Of a stretch of 64,000 bases of DNA, positions 7,163 through 15,907 are shown one piece after another. Position 1 is the stretch's first letter; each line of letters begins with the position of its first letter. The notes under the pieces were generated by a model. It had not been told where the DNA came from. It searched no databases and was given only the letters and a program-made list of their open reading frames with translations. The stretch lies in contig JBBREP010000010.1 of the NCBI GenBank assembly GCA_038202885.1, forward strand, positions 1 through 64,000, written 5' to 3'. Source of the DNA: JBBREP01 sp038202885. GTDB lineage: Bacteria; Actinomycetota; Acidimicrobiia; IMCC26256; PALSA-610. Both the position numbers and the translations under genes were made by a program.

Positions 7163-8758
7163 CTAGCGCACCGTAGAGCGGATTGGGTCGAGAGACCCTT
7201 CGGGTGGTTCGGCGACCTCGCCGGTGGGCTCCGATGGAGTGGCGCCGACGCCGAAGTGGCCGCGGCCTGGATCTTCGCCGTCGGGGTGTGAGCCGCGGGC
7301 CGGCCTCTGGAACACCGCCACAACCGTGCGCGCCATGATCACGAGGTCGCGCCACAACGACCAGTGTTCGATGTAATGGTTGTCGAAGCGCACGCGCTCG
7401 CGCAGCGACGTCTCGCCCCGCAATCCGTGCACCTGGGCCCAACCGGTCAGCCCAACTGGCAGCCGATGACGGTCGCGATAGCCGTAGACCTCGTCGTTGA
7501 ACTGCTCGACGAGGTAGCCGCGCTCAGGACGGGGCCCGACGAGGCTCATGTCGCCGCGCAGCACGTTCCAGAGTTGCGGGAGCTCGTCGATCGACGACCG
7601 GCGCAAGAACCAGCAGGCGTTGTGATACTGCTCGGCGTCGGCGTTCCAACTGTCATCGACGTGCTCGACCGGCAGCGTACGGAACTTCAGTACCTCGATC
7701 TCGTCGCCGTGCTGACCAATGCGGCGTTGCCGGAACAACACTGGGCCCCGGCTCGAGAGCTTGACGATCACAGCTGCCGCTGCGAGTACCGGGAGCGACA
7801 GCACGAGGAGCATCGATGAGATCACGACATCGACGCAGCGCTTGAAGCGCCACGCCCATCGCTGCAGCGCGGCTTGACGGACGCGGTACACCGGGATTCC
7901 CCAGAGATCGTCCACATCCGAACCGCGCGGCGCTACGCCCACCTCGAAGAACCTGGGCACGATGTGTACCTGGACCGCGCGCAGCATCGCAGTGCGCAGC
8001 ACGCTGACAAGGTCGGCCTCGCGGGTCGGTCCGAATGCGACGATCACGCGACGGATCTGGTGATCGGTGACGACATGAGCCAACTGGCCAATGTCTCCGA
8101 GTAGCGGTCCGGGCAGGTCGGGGAACGGCGTGCCCGCGAAGCCGACGAGATCAAGTCCGAACTCGGGGTGCGATGCGATCACGTCTGCGAGCTCGATGCC
8201 CACGTGGCCGCTGCCGGCGATGACGGTGGGTTCGCGCAGGCCGCGCCGGCGCCAGGCGCGCACGATTGTGTAGCCGACGCTGCGGGTCGCGAGCAGGATC
8301 GGCAGGGTCCAGGCCGCTTGCGCGAGTACCGAATTGTCGGATCCGCCGAACGGCGCGCACACGAGTGCAGCGACGCCGAGCGTGGCCGCCACGCGCGGCA
8401 TGTCGTCGAGAATGCTCAGCGTGCTGCGCAGGTGGTAGGTACCCAAGGAGACGAGCCCGAGCGCGGCGATGGCGAGGTAGGCCAGATTGACCGGCTGGGG
8501 ATGCATCCGCAGCGCCACGCCGACGAGTGCGAGCGCGTCGCCGAGCACCACGAGGCCGTGGGCCACGGCGAGCCGTCGCCGAAGCGCAGCGCCAGCGAGC
8601 CGCGGGCGCGTGCCGACAACACGCAGCGCGCGTGGTTGGCCATGTCGGTCGACCGACAGGCCCTGGCTCGTCGAGGTATGGAAGGGTGCAGCCACAGGCT
8701 CCCGGACCGAGTTCACGTAGGGTGAGCAATTCTCCGCCGCGCGGGCACTCCGGCGCAA
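7163..8758 (-). CDS. Polyprenyl-phosphate sugar-1-phosphate transferase (WbaP/CpsE type)
   Basis: This enzyme moves a sugar-1-phosphate from an NDP-sugar to undecaprenyl phosphate and so starts a repeat unit of an exopolysaccharide. Four to five hydrophobic segments (about 64-165) precede a nucleotide-binding-like CoA-fold domain (178-290). The catalytic bacterial-sugar-transferase domain follows one more membrane helix (about 307-333). It carries K-F-R-T (358-361), R-R-S-S-I-D-E-L-P-Q (386-395), S-L-V-G-P-R-P-E (405-412) and G-L-T-G-W-A-Q-V (436-443). The listed TTG start at 8758 is uncertain; a GTG at 8716 is in frame, and neither has a good ribosome site. The C-terminal tail of ~50 residues is Pro/Gly-rich. 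Confidence 0.85.
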   Translation of the reverse strand: MRRSARAAENCSPYVNSVREPVAAPFHTSTSQGLSVDRHGQPRALRVVGTRPRLAGAALRRRLAVAHGLVVLGDALALVGVALRMHPQPVNLAYLAIAALGLVSLGTYHLRSTLSILDDMPRVAATLGVAALVCAPFGGSDNSVLAQAAWTLPILLATRSVGYTIVRAWRRRGLREPTVIAGSGHVGIELADVIASHPEFGLDLVGFAGTPFPDLPGPLLGDIGQLAHVVTDHQIRRVIVAFGPTREADLVSVLRTAMLRAVQVHIVPRFFEVGVAPRGSDVDDLWGIPVYRVRQAALQRWAWRFKRCVDVVISSMLLVLSLPVLAAAAVIVKLSSRGPVLFRQRRIGQHGDEIEVLKFRTLPVEHVDDSWNADAEQYHNACWFLRRSSIDELPQLWNVLRGDMSLVGPRPERGYLVEQFNDEVYGYRDRHRLPVGLTGWAQVHGLRGETSLRERVRFDNHYIEHWSLWRDLVIMARTVVAVFQRPARGSHPDGEDPGRGHFGVGATPSEPTGEVAEPPEGSLDPIRSTVR

Positions 8759-8833
8759 GGCTGGCGGTGCGGCTTTTTCTCTGGATGTGCCGGAGTTCTA
8801 CTCGGCGGGGCGCACAGGCCGGCCGCGGGGCCT

Positions 8834-10033
8834 TCAGTCGAAGCCCGCCAGGCGCATTCGTGCGTACAGTCGTTCGTATTCCGTTGTGACGCTGACGAGG
8901 GAAAACGCCATCGCTCGGCGTCGGGCGCCGACGCCGAGGTGGGCGCGGCGTTGCGGATCGGCCAGCAGGCCCATGGCGGTGGCCAGGGCTTCTGGGGTGG
9001 CCTCGTCGGGAACGATGCCGCAGGTGTCGTCGAGCACCTCGACCCCTCCGGCGCTGGCCGAGGCGATGCACGGCACTCCCGAGGCGAGGGCCTCCAGCAT
9101 GGCGTTCGACAGTCCCTCGCGATCGGACGGGAGCACGAACACGTCGGCGGCCCGGAGGTAGGGCGTCACGTCGTGCACGCCTCCGGTGAACACAATGCGC
9201 TCACACGCGGCGGACCTCGCAGCCTGCGCGCGCAGCGCGCCGGAACAATCGTCGAGCTCGGCGCGACTGTCGCCCAGCACGAACAGGCGAGCCGCGACGC
9301 CCTGCGCGTGGAGTCGCGTGAAGGCGTCGATGAGCCGGTCGACACGCTTCGACGCGCGCAGGTGCCCGGCGTAGACGACTGCGAGCTCGTTGCCGAGGCC
9401 GAGACCCTGCCGCGCTGCGACCCGTTCGGCGTCACTTGGCGGATGGAACCGCACTGTGTCGACCGGCGTCGGGATGATGATCGCGGCGCGGGTCGCGAGC
9501 ACGTCGGCCACTTCGTGTTCGATCGCCGTAGTGAGCGCGACATGGGTCACGTCACGTAGCAGTCGGCGGCGAGCCGCGCGCACCAAGCGCGTCGCTACAT
9601 GGCTGGCGTTGGTGCGTTCGCCCGCTGCGCCCGGGCGCGCGAGCGTGTCACGCGCGTCGCCGAGGCCGGCCCACACCATGATGGTGCGTGGGCCGCATCC
9701 CGCGAGCACTGCCGCGGCGGCGAAATCGGGATACATCACGACATGCACGATTGCGATCGTCGACCGCCTTCGCCGCAACCACCACGCCGCGCGCAGATCG
9801 AGCAGCTTCATCGAGACGGCACCGCGACCACCTGGGCCGATGCGCTCGACGCACAATCCGTCGCGAATCTCGTGGCGGGGCCAGGACGGATCGGTGCGTT
9901 GCGTGAGCACCACCGCGTCGTACCCCGCAGCGAGCAGCGCGCGCGCCTGATTCGCTGCTTGGCGCGACGTGCCGCCGAGCGTCGGCTCGAAGTCGGGCAC
10001 GACGAACACGACGAGACCGCGCCGCAGTGTCAT
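8834..10033 (-). CDS. GT4-family glycosyltransferase
   Basis: A 399-aa GT-B glycosyltransferase. The N-terminal domain has the acceptor-side glycine loop (L-G-G-T-S). The C-terminal donor domain has V-Y-A-G-H-L-R-A-S-K-R and the E-x7-E-type motif in S-D-R-E-G-L-S-N-A-M-L-E-A-L-A-S-G-V-P, typical of GT4 (retaining, NDP-sugar dependent). The ATG at 10033 overlaps the stop of the preceding glycosyltransferase by 4 nt (ATGA), so the two are coupled. Together with the sugar-1-phosphate transferase downstream it should extend the lipid-linked repeat unit. Sugar specificity cannot be read from sequence. Confidence 0.85.
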   Translation of the reverse strand: MTLRRGLVVFVVPDFEPTLGGTSRQAANQARALLAAGYDAVVLTQRTDPSWPRHEIRDGLCVERIGPGGRGAVSMKLLDLRAAWWLRRRRSTIAIVHVVMYPDFAAAAVLAGCGPRTIMVWAGLGDARDTLARPGAAGERTNASHVATRLVRAARRRLLRDVTHVALTTAIEHEVADVLATRAAIIIPTPVDTVRFHPPSDAERVAARQGLGLGNELAVVYAGHLRASKRVDRLIDAFTRLHAQGVAARLFVLGDSRAELDDCSGALRAQAARSAACERIVFTGGVHDVTPYLRAADVFVLPSDREGLSNAMLEALASGVPCIASASAGGVEVLDDTCGIVPDEATPEALATAMGLLADPQRRAHLGVGARRRAMAFSLVSVTTEYERLYARMRLAGFD

Positions 10034-11172
10034 CGCATGCCTGCGACTGCCGCAGCGAGTTCGGAGCGGAAGCGTTCCGGCGCGAAGCGCTGTGCGCCCG
10101 CGGCAATCTCTTCGTGGTCGAACGCGGCGTCGTCGAACGCGCTGAGTGCGTCGGCGAGCCGAGCGGTTTCGTCGCCACCTCCCGCGTACAACACGCCGGA
10201 ATGACCCTTGGACACGGTGTCGAGCGCACCACCCGCGGCCACCGCGATGACCGGCGCGCCGCACGACTGGGCTTCCACCGGCATGATGCCGAAGTCTTCT
10301 CGTCCCGGATAGAGCAGGGCGCGACAGCGGCGGTACAGATCGCGAAGCGCCGTGTCGTCGGGCGGGTCGACGAACTCGGTGCGCGGGCCGGCGACGGCCT
10401 GGCACGCCGCGAGGGCCCGCCCGCCGCCGGCGACGATGAGTCGCACGCCGGCGCGTGCCGCCGCGGCCACGGCAATTTCGGGACGCTTGTAAGGCACGAG
10501 CCGTCCCGCCAACAAGAAGAAGTCGTCGCGCGCGACGGTCGCATCGCGTTGATAGAACGCGACATCAACCGGCGGCGCCACCACCTGCGCGCTCCGACCC
10601 CACCATCGGCGGATCCGGTCGACGACTTCGCGACTGTTGCCCAACATGGCATTCGGGCGTTGCGCGGCGGCTCGATCAGCGCGTTGCTGCGTGCTCGCGA
10701 ACGCCGCGAGGCCCGCACGACCGATTGGTCCTCCGGTCTCCTCGGCGCGCATCGCCGGGTCCCACATCCACCGTGCCGGTGAGTGCACGTACGCCAGCAT
10801 CTGGGCGTCGGCGTCGGGGTGCACGCGATTGGCGAACTGGTGATGGCTCGTCAACACGAGGTCGTACCCCGACAGGTCGTGGTGTGCCGCGGCCCACGGG
10901 AGCAGGGGAAGCAGGTGCGCGTAGTGGTCGCCGCCGCGATACAGCCGCTGCAGCGGGCTTGTGCGTACGTCGGCGTCAGCGAGCGCGCCACCCAACATTG
11001 TGGGGTCACTCACCGAGCAGTAGATCGGAGCGTGGGGCCAGAGCAGGTGCATCTGCTCCACAACCTTCTCCGAGCCCGCGTAAATCGTGAACTTCTCGTG
11101 CACGATCGCGACACGCCGGCCGTCATCCCTGGGTTCGCTGCGGTCACCGGGCGCGTCTGAAGGGTCGACCAT
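10030..11172 (-). CDS. GT4-family glycosyltransferase
   Basis: A 380-aa GT-B enzyme. After the N-terminal V-A-I-V-H-E-K-F it has the acceptor loop A-G-S-E-K-V-V. The C-terminal domain shows L-A-G-R-L-V-P-Y-K-R-P and G-R-E-D-F-G-I-M-P-V-E-A-Q-S-C-G-A-P, the GT4 donor-site signature. This class often transfers mannose or a related sugar in polysaccharide loci, but that is only an analogy. The ATG at 11172 lies 11 nt after the Wzc-like gene, so transcription probably runs wzc-GT-GT-transferase on the minus strand. Confidence 0.85.
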   Translation of the reverse strand: MVDPSDAPGDRSEPRDDGRRVAIVHEKFTIYAGSEKVVEQMHLLWPHAPIYCSVSDPTMLGGALADADVRTSPLQRLYRGGDHYAHLLPLLPWAAAHHDLSGYDLVLTSHHQFANRVHPDADAQMLAYVHSPARWMWDPAMRAEETGGPIGRAGLAAFASTQQRADRAAAQRPNAMLGNSREVVDRIRRWWGRSAQVVAPPVDVAFYQRDATVARDDFFLLAGRLVPYKRPEIAVAAAARAGVRLIVAGGGRALAACQAVAGPRTEFVDPPDDTALRDLYRRCRALLYPGREDFGIMPVEAQSCGAPVIAVAAGGALDTVSKGHSGVLYAGGGDETARLADALSAFDDAAFDHEEIAAGAQRFAPERFRSELAAAVAGMR

Positions 11173-11183
11173 GACGTTGTAAC

Positions 11184-12620
11184 TCAGGAGCGGTCGTAGG
11201 TGTCGCGTTTGCTCACCGTGGCGCTGTTGAGGATCACACCGATCAGCGACGCGCCGGTGCGCTCGAGTGCTTCGATGAACTGCTCGGTCGCGCGCCGTCG
11301 TGTGGTCTGGGCGTCGAGCACGAGCAGACCCGCGTCGCACTGTGCCGAGATGGCGAGCGCGTCGGCGTAGCCGCCCCCGGGGGGCGTGTCGACAATGACG
11401 AGTTCGGCGTCGTCGAGCGCGTCGAGTACGGCGCGAAACGCCCGCCCACCCAGCGCGGCGGCAGTATCGGTGACCTGTGAACCACTCGGGACCAACCGAA
11501 GATTGCTGAAGCCTTCAACGCGGTGCAACGAGTCGGCGAGTGGGCCACCGCGGAGCGTGTCGGACAACCCGGGCTCCCGATCGACGCGCAGACGAGTGTG
11601 CAGCACGGGCCGGCGCAGGTCGGCGTCGACGAGCACGACCTGGGCATCAACGGCGACCGCTGATTCGGCGAGGTGCGTGGCACAGAACGACTTGCCCGCG
11701 CCTGGGTTCGGGCTGAGTAGCGCAATCGTGCGCGGCCGCCCCGAGCCCTCGAGGAACATGAGGTTCGTCCGCAACGTTCGGAACGCTTCGACCACTTCGG
11801 GACCGGAGCCGCGCGGCACTTGCGCGAGTACGGGCAGGCCGGTGAGTTCGGTGATCGTCGCCACGTCGGCGGCCTTGCTGACGCGGTCCGACAGCGCCCG
11901 CACGATCACGAACCCCTCGGCCGCGACCACGAACGCGACGAGGAATGCGAGCAACCCGTCGCGTCCTGGCAGCGGCGCGATCGGCGCTCCGTTGTTGTCG
12001 AGCTGCGGCGAAGTCTGCAGGCGTACCGACCCGGTGGGCGCGTTGGCCTGACGGTTCGCAACGTCGACCTCGAGTTGCGATTTCGCGTCGCGGATCTGTT
12101 GTTTGGCCTGATCGCTCAAACTCTGGTCGGCGAGCAGCGTGTCGTCGCGCGCGATCCCCGCCTTGTCCTGGTCGATCCGTTTCTGGTTCTCGTTCGCCGC
12201 TTCGATTTGGCTCGACTTGGCGAGCGACTTCGCGAGCGCGTCGACGGTGGCGAGGGCCTCGGTCGTCGAGTGCGCCGTCGACTGGATGAGGATGAGGCCA
12301 CCGACCGAGTTCGTGACCATGCTCAAACTGGACTGCACGGCCTTATAGTCACGGTGGAGCTTGCCGTCGGCGACGGCCCCCTGCGATATCACGTCGGCAC
12401 GGAGTAGCTGTGCGAACGCCGCGACACGAAACGCGAGGCTCTGCTGGTCGATCGGCGTGCCGACATTGAGCTCAGGCGCCACCGAGACGAGCTCGCTCGC
12501 CCGATACGTATTCGTCTGCTGTTTGCTGTAGCCGTAGACGCCGGCGCCGACGATGACGGCGATCAGGAGGATCCGCCACCAGTTTGCTGCGATCGTGCGC
12601 AGGTGGTCGGCGAGATCCAT
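11184..12620 (-). CDS. Wzz/Wzc-like chain-length regulator with BY-kinase domain
   Basis: A 478-aa fusion that controls polysaccharide chain length. A Wzz-type region is bounded by membrane helices at about 15-30 and 222-242, with a charged coiled-coil-like stretch (130-195) between. The cytoplasmic half has the BY-kinase set: Walker A P-N-P-G-A-G-K-S (304-311), Walker A' V-L-V-D-A-D-L-R-R-P (329-338) and Walker B L-V-I-V-D-T-P-P (407-414). The C-terminus ends T-Y-D-R-S with a single Tyr instead of the usual Tyr cluster, so autophosphorylation may be limited or absent. The ATG at 12620 follows TACACT by 9 nt. It is divergent from the polymerase gene. Confidence 0.88.
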   Translation of the reverse strand: MDLADHLRTIAANWWRILLIAVIVGAGVYGYSKQQTNTYRASELVSVAPELNVGTPIDQQSLAFRVAAFAQLLRADVISQGAVADGKLHRDYKAVQSSLSMVTNSVGGLILIQSTAHSTTEALATVDALAKSLAKSSQIEAANENQKRIDQDKAGIARDDTLLADQSLSDQAKQQIRDAKSQLEVDVANRQANAPTGSVRLQTSPQLDNNGAPIAPLPGRDGLLAFLVAFVVAAEGFVIVRALSDRVSKAADVATITELTGLPVLAQVPRGSGPEVVEAFRTLRTNLMFLEGSGRPRTIALLSPNPGAGKSFCATHLAESAVAVDAQVVLVDADLRRPVLHTRLRVDREPGLSDTLRGGPLADSLHRVEGFSNLRLVPSGSQVTDTAAALGGRAFRAVLDALDDAELVIVDTPPGGGYADALAISAQCDAGLLVLDAQTTRRRATEQFIEALERTGASLIGVILNSATVSKRDTYDRS

Positions 12621-12629
12621 CGGAGGCGG

Positions 12630-12635
12630 AGTGTA
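12630..12635 (-). promoter_or_regulatory. -10 box (TACACT) of the wzc-like operon
   Basis: TACACT on the minus strand ends 9 nt before the ATG at 12620. It is one half of a 112-bp divergent control region. Confidence 0.45.
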
Positions 12636-12672
12636 TGGCCGTCGCCACGAGGCCCCGCGCACAACGCATTGG

Positions 12673-12705
12673 GATCGTGTGTAGATCGCGTGTGGATCGC
12701 GGGCG
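12673..12705. promoter_or_regulatory. Three 11-bp direct repeats in the divergent wzc/wzy region
   Basis: GATCGTGTGTA, GATCGCGTGTG and GATCGCGGGCG follow each other without gaps. The 11-bp period is about one helical turn, which suits a regulator bound on one DNA face. They lie between the two outward -10 boxes. An operator role is inferred. Confidence 0.45.
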
Positions 12706-12719
12706 CTGCGTGGCGCCGG

Positions 12720-12725
12720 TACCCT
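12720..12725 (+). promoter_or_regulatory. -10 box (TACCCT) of the wzy-like gene
   Basis: TACCCT lies 7 nt before the GTG at 12733, a leaderless spacing. Confidence 0.45.
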
Positions 12726-12732
12726 CGCCGCC

Positions 12733-14130
12733 GTGGTGCACCTGCCAGTGGCGTCTCGTCGGCTCGACCCTGGCAACGTGATGATCGGAGCCGCTGCGCT
12801 CGGTACGGCGCTCATGCTCACGGCCGCCGCGGCGGACAACAGCGCCAACACCTACGTGGGCCGTCTCGTGCACGCACTCCCGTTGTTGCTGCTCGCAGCC
12901 GTCGCGATCCCGGTGCTCGTGGCCGTGCTGCAGCGGCCACAGCTCGGCATCCTGCTCGTCGCCGCGTTCGTCCCCTTCCACGGCCTCCTCGCCATCGCAC
13001 CGGCAAAGCCGCCGTTCGCCGAAGGCTGGAAGGAGGCGCTCACCCTGTTCACACTCGCGGCCACGTTCATTCCCGGTGCGGTGCGGCGCGAACGCCGACC
13101 GTGGCCGAAGGTCTGGCAATCGGCCGCGGTCTACTTTGCCGCCGGCGCCGTGTCGGCGGTGCTCGTCGGTGGCACGCAGGGCGTCGTCGGGCTGAAGATC
13201 GACTACTTCTGGTTCCTGCTCGCCATTGCCGTCTGGCGCGCGCCGCTCAACCTTCGAGAACGCGACCGCCTCGTCTCGTTCTTGATGCTCGACGGGTTGC
13301 TCACGGCGCTATACGGGTTGTGGCAGCAGCTCGCCGGCGCCGGGGTGCTCATCAGGCTCGGCTACCACTACGACGAAAACGTTCGTTTCACCGGGTCGTT
13401 CGTTCGTTCGTTTTCGTCGTTCCCGACTCCGTTCAACTTCGCCTACTTCCTGACGCTCGTTGTGCTCGTGGCGCTGCCCACGTGTCTCGACGATCCCCGC
13501 CGGGCCCGCAACCGGGCGTTTCTGTTGGCGCTGCCCGTGCTGTTGTTGGCCCTGGCGTTCACGTTTGTGCGCGGCGCGTGGCTTGCGCTCGGACTCGGGC
13601 TCGCATACCTCGCGATACGGCGCTACCGGGTGCTGTTGTTTCCTGTGCCGTTCGCGCTGCTCGCGCTCGCGGTGCTCCCCGGCTCGTTCTCGACGTCGGC
13701 GTTGGCGTCGGGCAGCTTCAACGAGCGCAAGGTCGGGTGGGTCGACAACATTTCGAAGGTCGTGTCGGATCCGTTCGGCAACGGCATCGGGCTCACAGGT
13801 GCCTCGGGTGCCAAGACCGCGGAGGTCGACCGCAATAGTTTTGCCTTCGTCTACGAGCCCGACAACCAATACTTCAAGGCGCTCTACGAACTCGGTGTGC
13901 TCGGCCTTTGGGCCCTCTTGCTGTTGTATGCCAGCGTGTTGTTGGGCTTACGGAAGGCGGAACGTCACCTCAGCGGTCCCGATCAGGCGCTCGCAATGGG
14001 CGTCACCGCGAATTTCATCGGTGCCATCGCCGCGTCGGCCGTGTCGACCTGGCTCGAGATATCTCCGAACGAAGTGTTCTTATGGTTGTTGCTCGCAGTC
14101 GTGCTCACCGCCGATCTCGAATCGTCCTGA
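12733..14130 (+). CDS. O-antigen ligase/polymerase-like (Wzy) membrane protein
   Basis: A 465-aa polytopic protein with roughly ten to twelve hydrophobic segments and the large periplasmic loop of the Wzy/WaaL superfamily (about 310-385, including a D-P-F-G-N-G-I-G-L-T stretch and E-P-D-N-Q-Y). Enzymes of this family polymerise lipid-linked repeat units or ligate them to an acceptor. Placement beside a Wzz/Wzc protein and an initiating transferase favours polymerase. The GTG at 12733 was taken because of the -10 box 7 nt upstream. The last ~50 nt overlap the next glycosyltransferase gene. Confidence 0.8.
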   Translation: MVHLPVASRRLDPGNVMIGAAALGTALMLTAAAADNSANTYVGRLVHALPLLLLAAVAIPVLVAVLQRPQLGILLVAAFVPFHGLLAIAPAKPPFAEGWKEALTLFTLAATFIPGAVRRERRPWPKVWQSAAVYFAAGAVSAVLVGGTQGVVGLKIDYFWFLLAIAVWRAPLNLRERDRLVSFLMLDGLLTALYGLWQQLAGAGVLIRLGYHYDENVRFTGSFVRSFSSFPTPFNFAYFLTLVVLVALPTCLDDPRRARNRAFLLALPVLLLALAFTFVRGAWLALGLGLAYLAIRRYRVLLFPVPFALLALAVLPGSFSTSALASGSFNERKVGWVDNISKVVSDPFGNGIGLTGASGAKTAEVDRNSFAFVYEPDNQYFKALYELGVLGLWALLLLYASVLLGLRKAERHLSGPDQALAMGVTANFIGAIAASAVSTWLEISPNEVFLWLLLAVVLTADLESS

Positions 14131-15149
14131 ACGCGCTCGCGCTGCGCCCCGACGGAAGTGGGGTGCAGACCTATTCGCGGTCGTTGCTCGCAGCGCTTCC
14201 CGACGCGTGGCCCGAGGCCGACTTCGTCGCCATGGTCGCGCCCGAAGCTGCCGGCTCACTCGACTCGCGCATCACGACAATCACGCCGCGTCTCGGTATC
14301 GACCACGGGCTCGCACGGCGACTGCGATCGACGGTGCCGGTGCGCGGCGCAGATGTAATCCACGGTCTCGACACCGACGCTCCGCTCGCGGGCGCACCGC
14401 GGGTCGTGACCGTGCACGACCTCGCGCTGTTCGACGTCCCCGACGCGTTCAGCCGGGTCGGCGCGCGGGTGAAGCGCGCGCTCGTCGCCGCCAGTATCCG
14501 CCGCGCCGACGCGATCGTGAGCGTGTCGGCGTTCACCGCAGAGCGTGTGCATGCCCGCTTCGGCCGCGACAGTGTCGTCGTGCTCGAGGCGCCCGCCGCC
14601 GACCTGGGCCCAGCAACGGCCGACGCGATCGCCGCCGTTCGTGAGCGGCACGGTCTGGCGGAGCGGTTCGTGTTGCACCTCGGCAATCTCGAGCCGCGCA
14701 AGGATCTGGCCACGCTCACCGCGGCGTGTCGCGTGGCCGGGGTGCCGCTGGTGCTGGCTGGCGGCGCGATCAACACCGTCGCGGTTGCTGACGATGTGCA
14801 GGTGCTCGGCTACGTCCCCGCCGACGAACTGGCCGCCCTCTACGGAGCGGCCACGGTGGTGGCGTACGTGTCGCGCTACGAAGGGTTCGCGTTACCACCA
14901 CTCGAAGCCATGGCGTGTGGCGCGGTCGTGATGGCGACGCCTGTCGGTGCGTTGCCCGACATCGCCGGCGGCGGGATCGAGTTCGTCGAGATCGGTTCGG
15001 TTGGCGCGCAAGCGCACGCGCTGTCCGAGTTGTTTCACGACGCCGATCGGCGTGCTGAGCGGGCGACCGCGGCACGTGCTGCGGCGGGTGCACTGTCGTG
15101 GGCGCGCGCGGCGAGCGAGACGGTCGCCGTATATCGCACACTGGTCTAG
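14082..15149 (+). CDS. GT4-family glycosyltransferase
   Basis: A 355-aa enzyme with the N-terminal glycine loop in G-S-G-V-Q-T-Y-S and the donor-domain signatures L-H-L-G-N-L-E-P-R-K-D-L and S-R-Y-E-G-F-A-L-P-P-L-E-A-M-A-C-G, close to mannosyl- and rhamnosyltransferases of polysaccharide loci. The ATG at 14082 lies 49 nt inside the end of the polymerase gene. It is the only in-frame ATG, GTG or TTG near the expected N-terminus, so this overlap is probably real and implies coupling. A strong hairpin follows its stop. Confidence 0.85.
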   Translation: MVVARSRAHRRSRIVLNALALRPDGSGVQTYSRSLLAALPDAWPEADFVAMVAPEAAGSLDSRITTITPRLGIDHGLARRLRSTVPVRGADVIHGLDTDAPLAGAPRVVTVHDLALFDVPDAFSRVGARVKRALVAASIRRADAIVSVSAFTAERVHARFGRDSVVVLEAPAADLGPATADAIAAVRERHGLAERFVLHLGNLEPRKDLATLTAACRVAGVPLVLAGGAINTVAVADDVQVLGYVPADELAALYGAATVVAYVSRYEGFALPPLEAMACGAVVMATPVGALPDIAGGGIEFVEIGSVGAQAHALSELFHDADRRAERATAARAAAGALSWARAASETVAVYRTLV

Positions 15150-15153
15150 CGCT

Positions 15154-15181
15154 CGGCCCGCGCGGCGGTGACTGCGGGCCG
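15154..15181. terminator. Bidirectional terminator hairpin
   Basis: CGGCCCGC (15154-15161) and GCGGGCCG (15174-15181) are perfectly complementary with a 12-nt loop. They sit between two converging genes (stops at 15149 and 15185). There is no T run. Confidence 0.6.
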
Positions 15182-15184
15182 GGG

Positions 15185-15838
15185 CTAGACGCGTGACCTG
15201 CGTTGCTCCCGAGCCGGCAACAAGTCGTCGAAGCGGTTCTCCCAACCCATCGCCAGCGAGAGCACCGACGGAGTTTGTCGGGCCGCGACGGGTATCGGGA
15301 TGAGCGCGTTGCGGCCGGCCGCAAGGAACACCATCCCGAGCAGGATCAGGCCAAGGCCGACGATTGACAGCATCGTCGTGCCTGAGCCGGTGTTGGCGAG
15401 GGTGCGGGGGAGTGCCTCGGCTGCGGTCTTGCTGTTGCCGGTGGCCGGCGCGACGGGACTCGCGATTCGATCGACGACGGTAATCGTGCCTGTCATCGAC
15501 GGATGGAACTCGCAGTGGATGCGGTAGACCCCGATTTTTTGGAACTGGAATGTGGCGTTATGGCCGGGCTGCAGCCCGTTCGTATCGAATGTGCCGTCGT
15601 CGGTCACGACGCGATGCATCGCCGCGCCGATGTTGGTGAAGCGCACGATCGTGTTGCGCACGACCGTCAGTTCGCTGGGCGAAAACGCGTAGTCGCGCAC
15701 TTGCACCGTGGTGACCGGACTCGTCGACGCCGCCGCAGCGGCGACCGCACCGGCCATCGCGGCAAGGGTGAAACAGATCGCGGCGACGCCCTGCGCCATG
15801 CGCGGAAACGATCTGGGTACGCCTCGACTGCGTGGCAC
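15185..15838 (-). CDS. Secreted cupredoxin-domain protein with wall-sorting-like C-terminus
   Basis: The product is 217 aa. A basic N-terminus and Ala-rich hydrophobic stretch form a signal peptide (about 1-38). The cupredoxin domain keeps type-1 copper ligands: His in A-A-M-H-R-V, then Cys, His and Met in H-C-E-F-H-P-S-M. Near the C-terminus L-A-N-T-G precedes a hydrophobic helix and Arg, resembling the LAxTG signal of class E sortases. About 40 further residues follow the helix, which is unusual for a sorting signal. The GTG at 15838 was chosen for the strong AGGAAGG 9 nt upstream; an ATG at 15799 is the alternative. Electron transfer or copper handling at the cell surface is inferred. Confidence 0.8.
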   Translation of the reverse strand: MPRSRGVPRSFPRMAQGVAAICFTLAAMAGAVAAAAASTSPVTTVQVRDYAFSPSELTVVRNTIVRFTNIGAAMHRVVTDDGTFDTNGLQPGHNATFQFQKIGVYRIHCEFHPSMTGTITVVDRIASPVAPATGNSKTAAEALPRTLANTGSGTTMLSIVGLGLILLGMVFLAAGRNALIPIPVAARQTPSVLSLAMGWENRFDDLLPAREQRRSRV

Positions 15839-15895
15839 GGCACTCGCCCTTCCTCGGGGCGCAACGCTACCAACCGCGGCCCGTCGGGCGCCTCC

Positions 15896-15901
15896 TAGAC
15901 T
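15896..15901 (+). promoter_or_regulatory. -10 box (TAGACT) of rpiB-glyA
   Basis: TAGACT ends exactly 6 nt before the GTG of rpiB, the clearest leaderless geometry in this part of the window. Confidence 0.55.
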
Positions 15902-15907
15902 GCGAGG

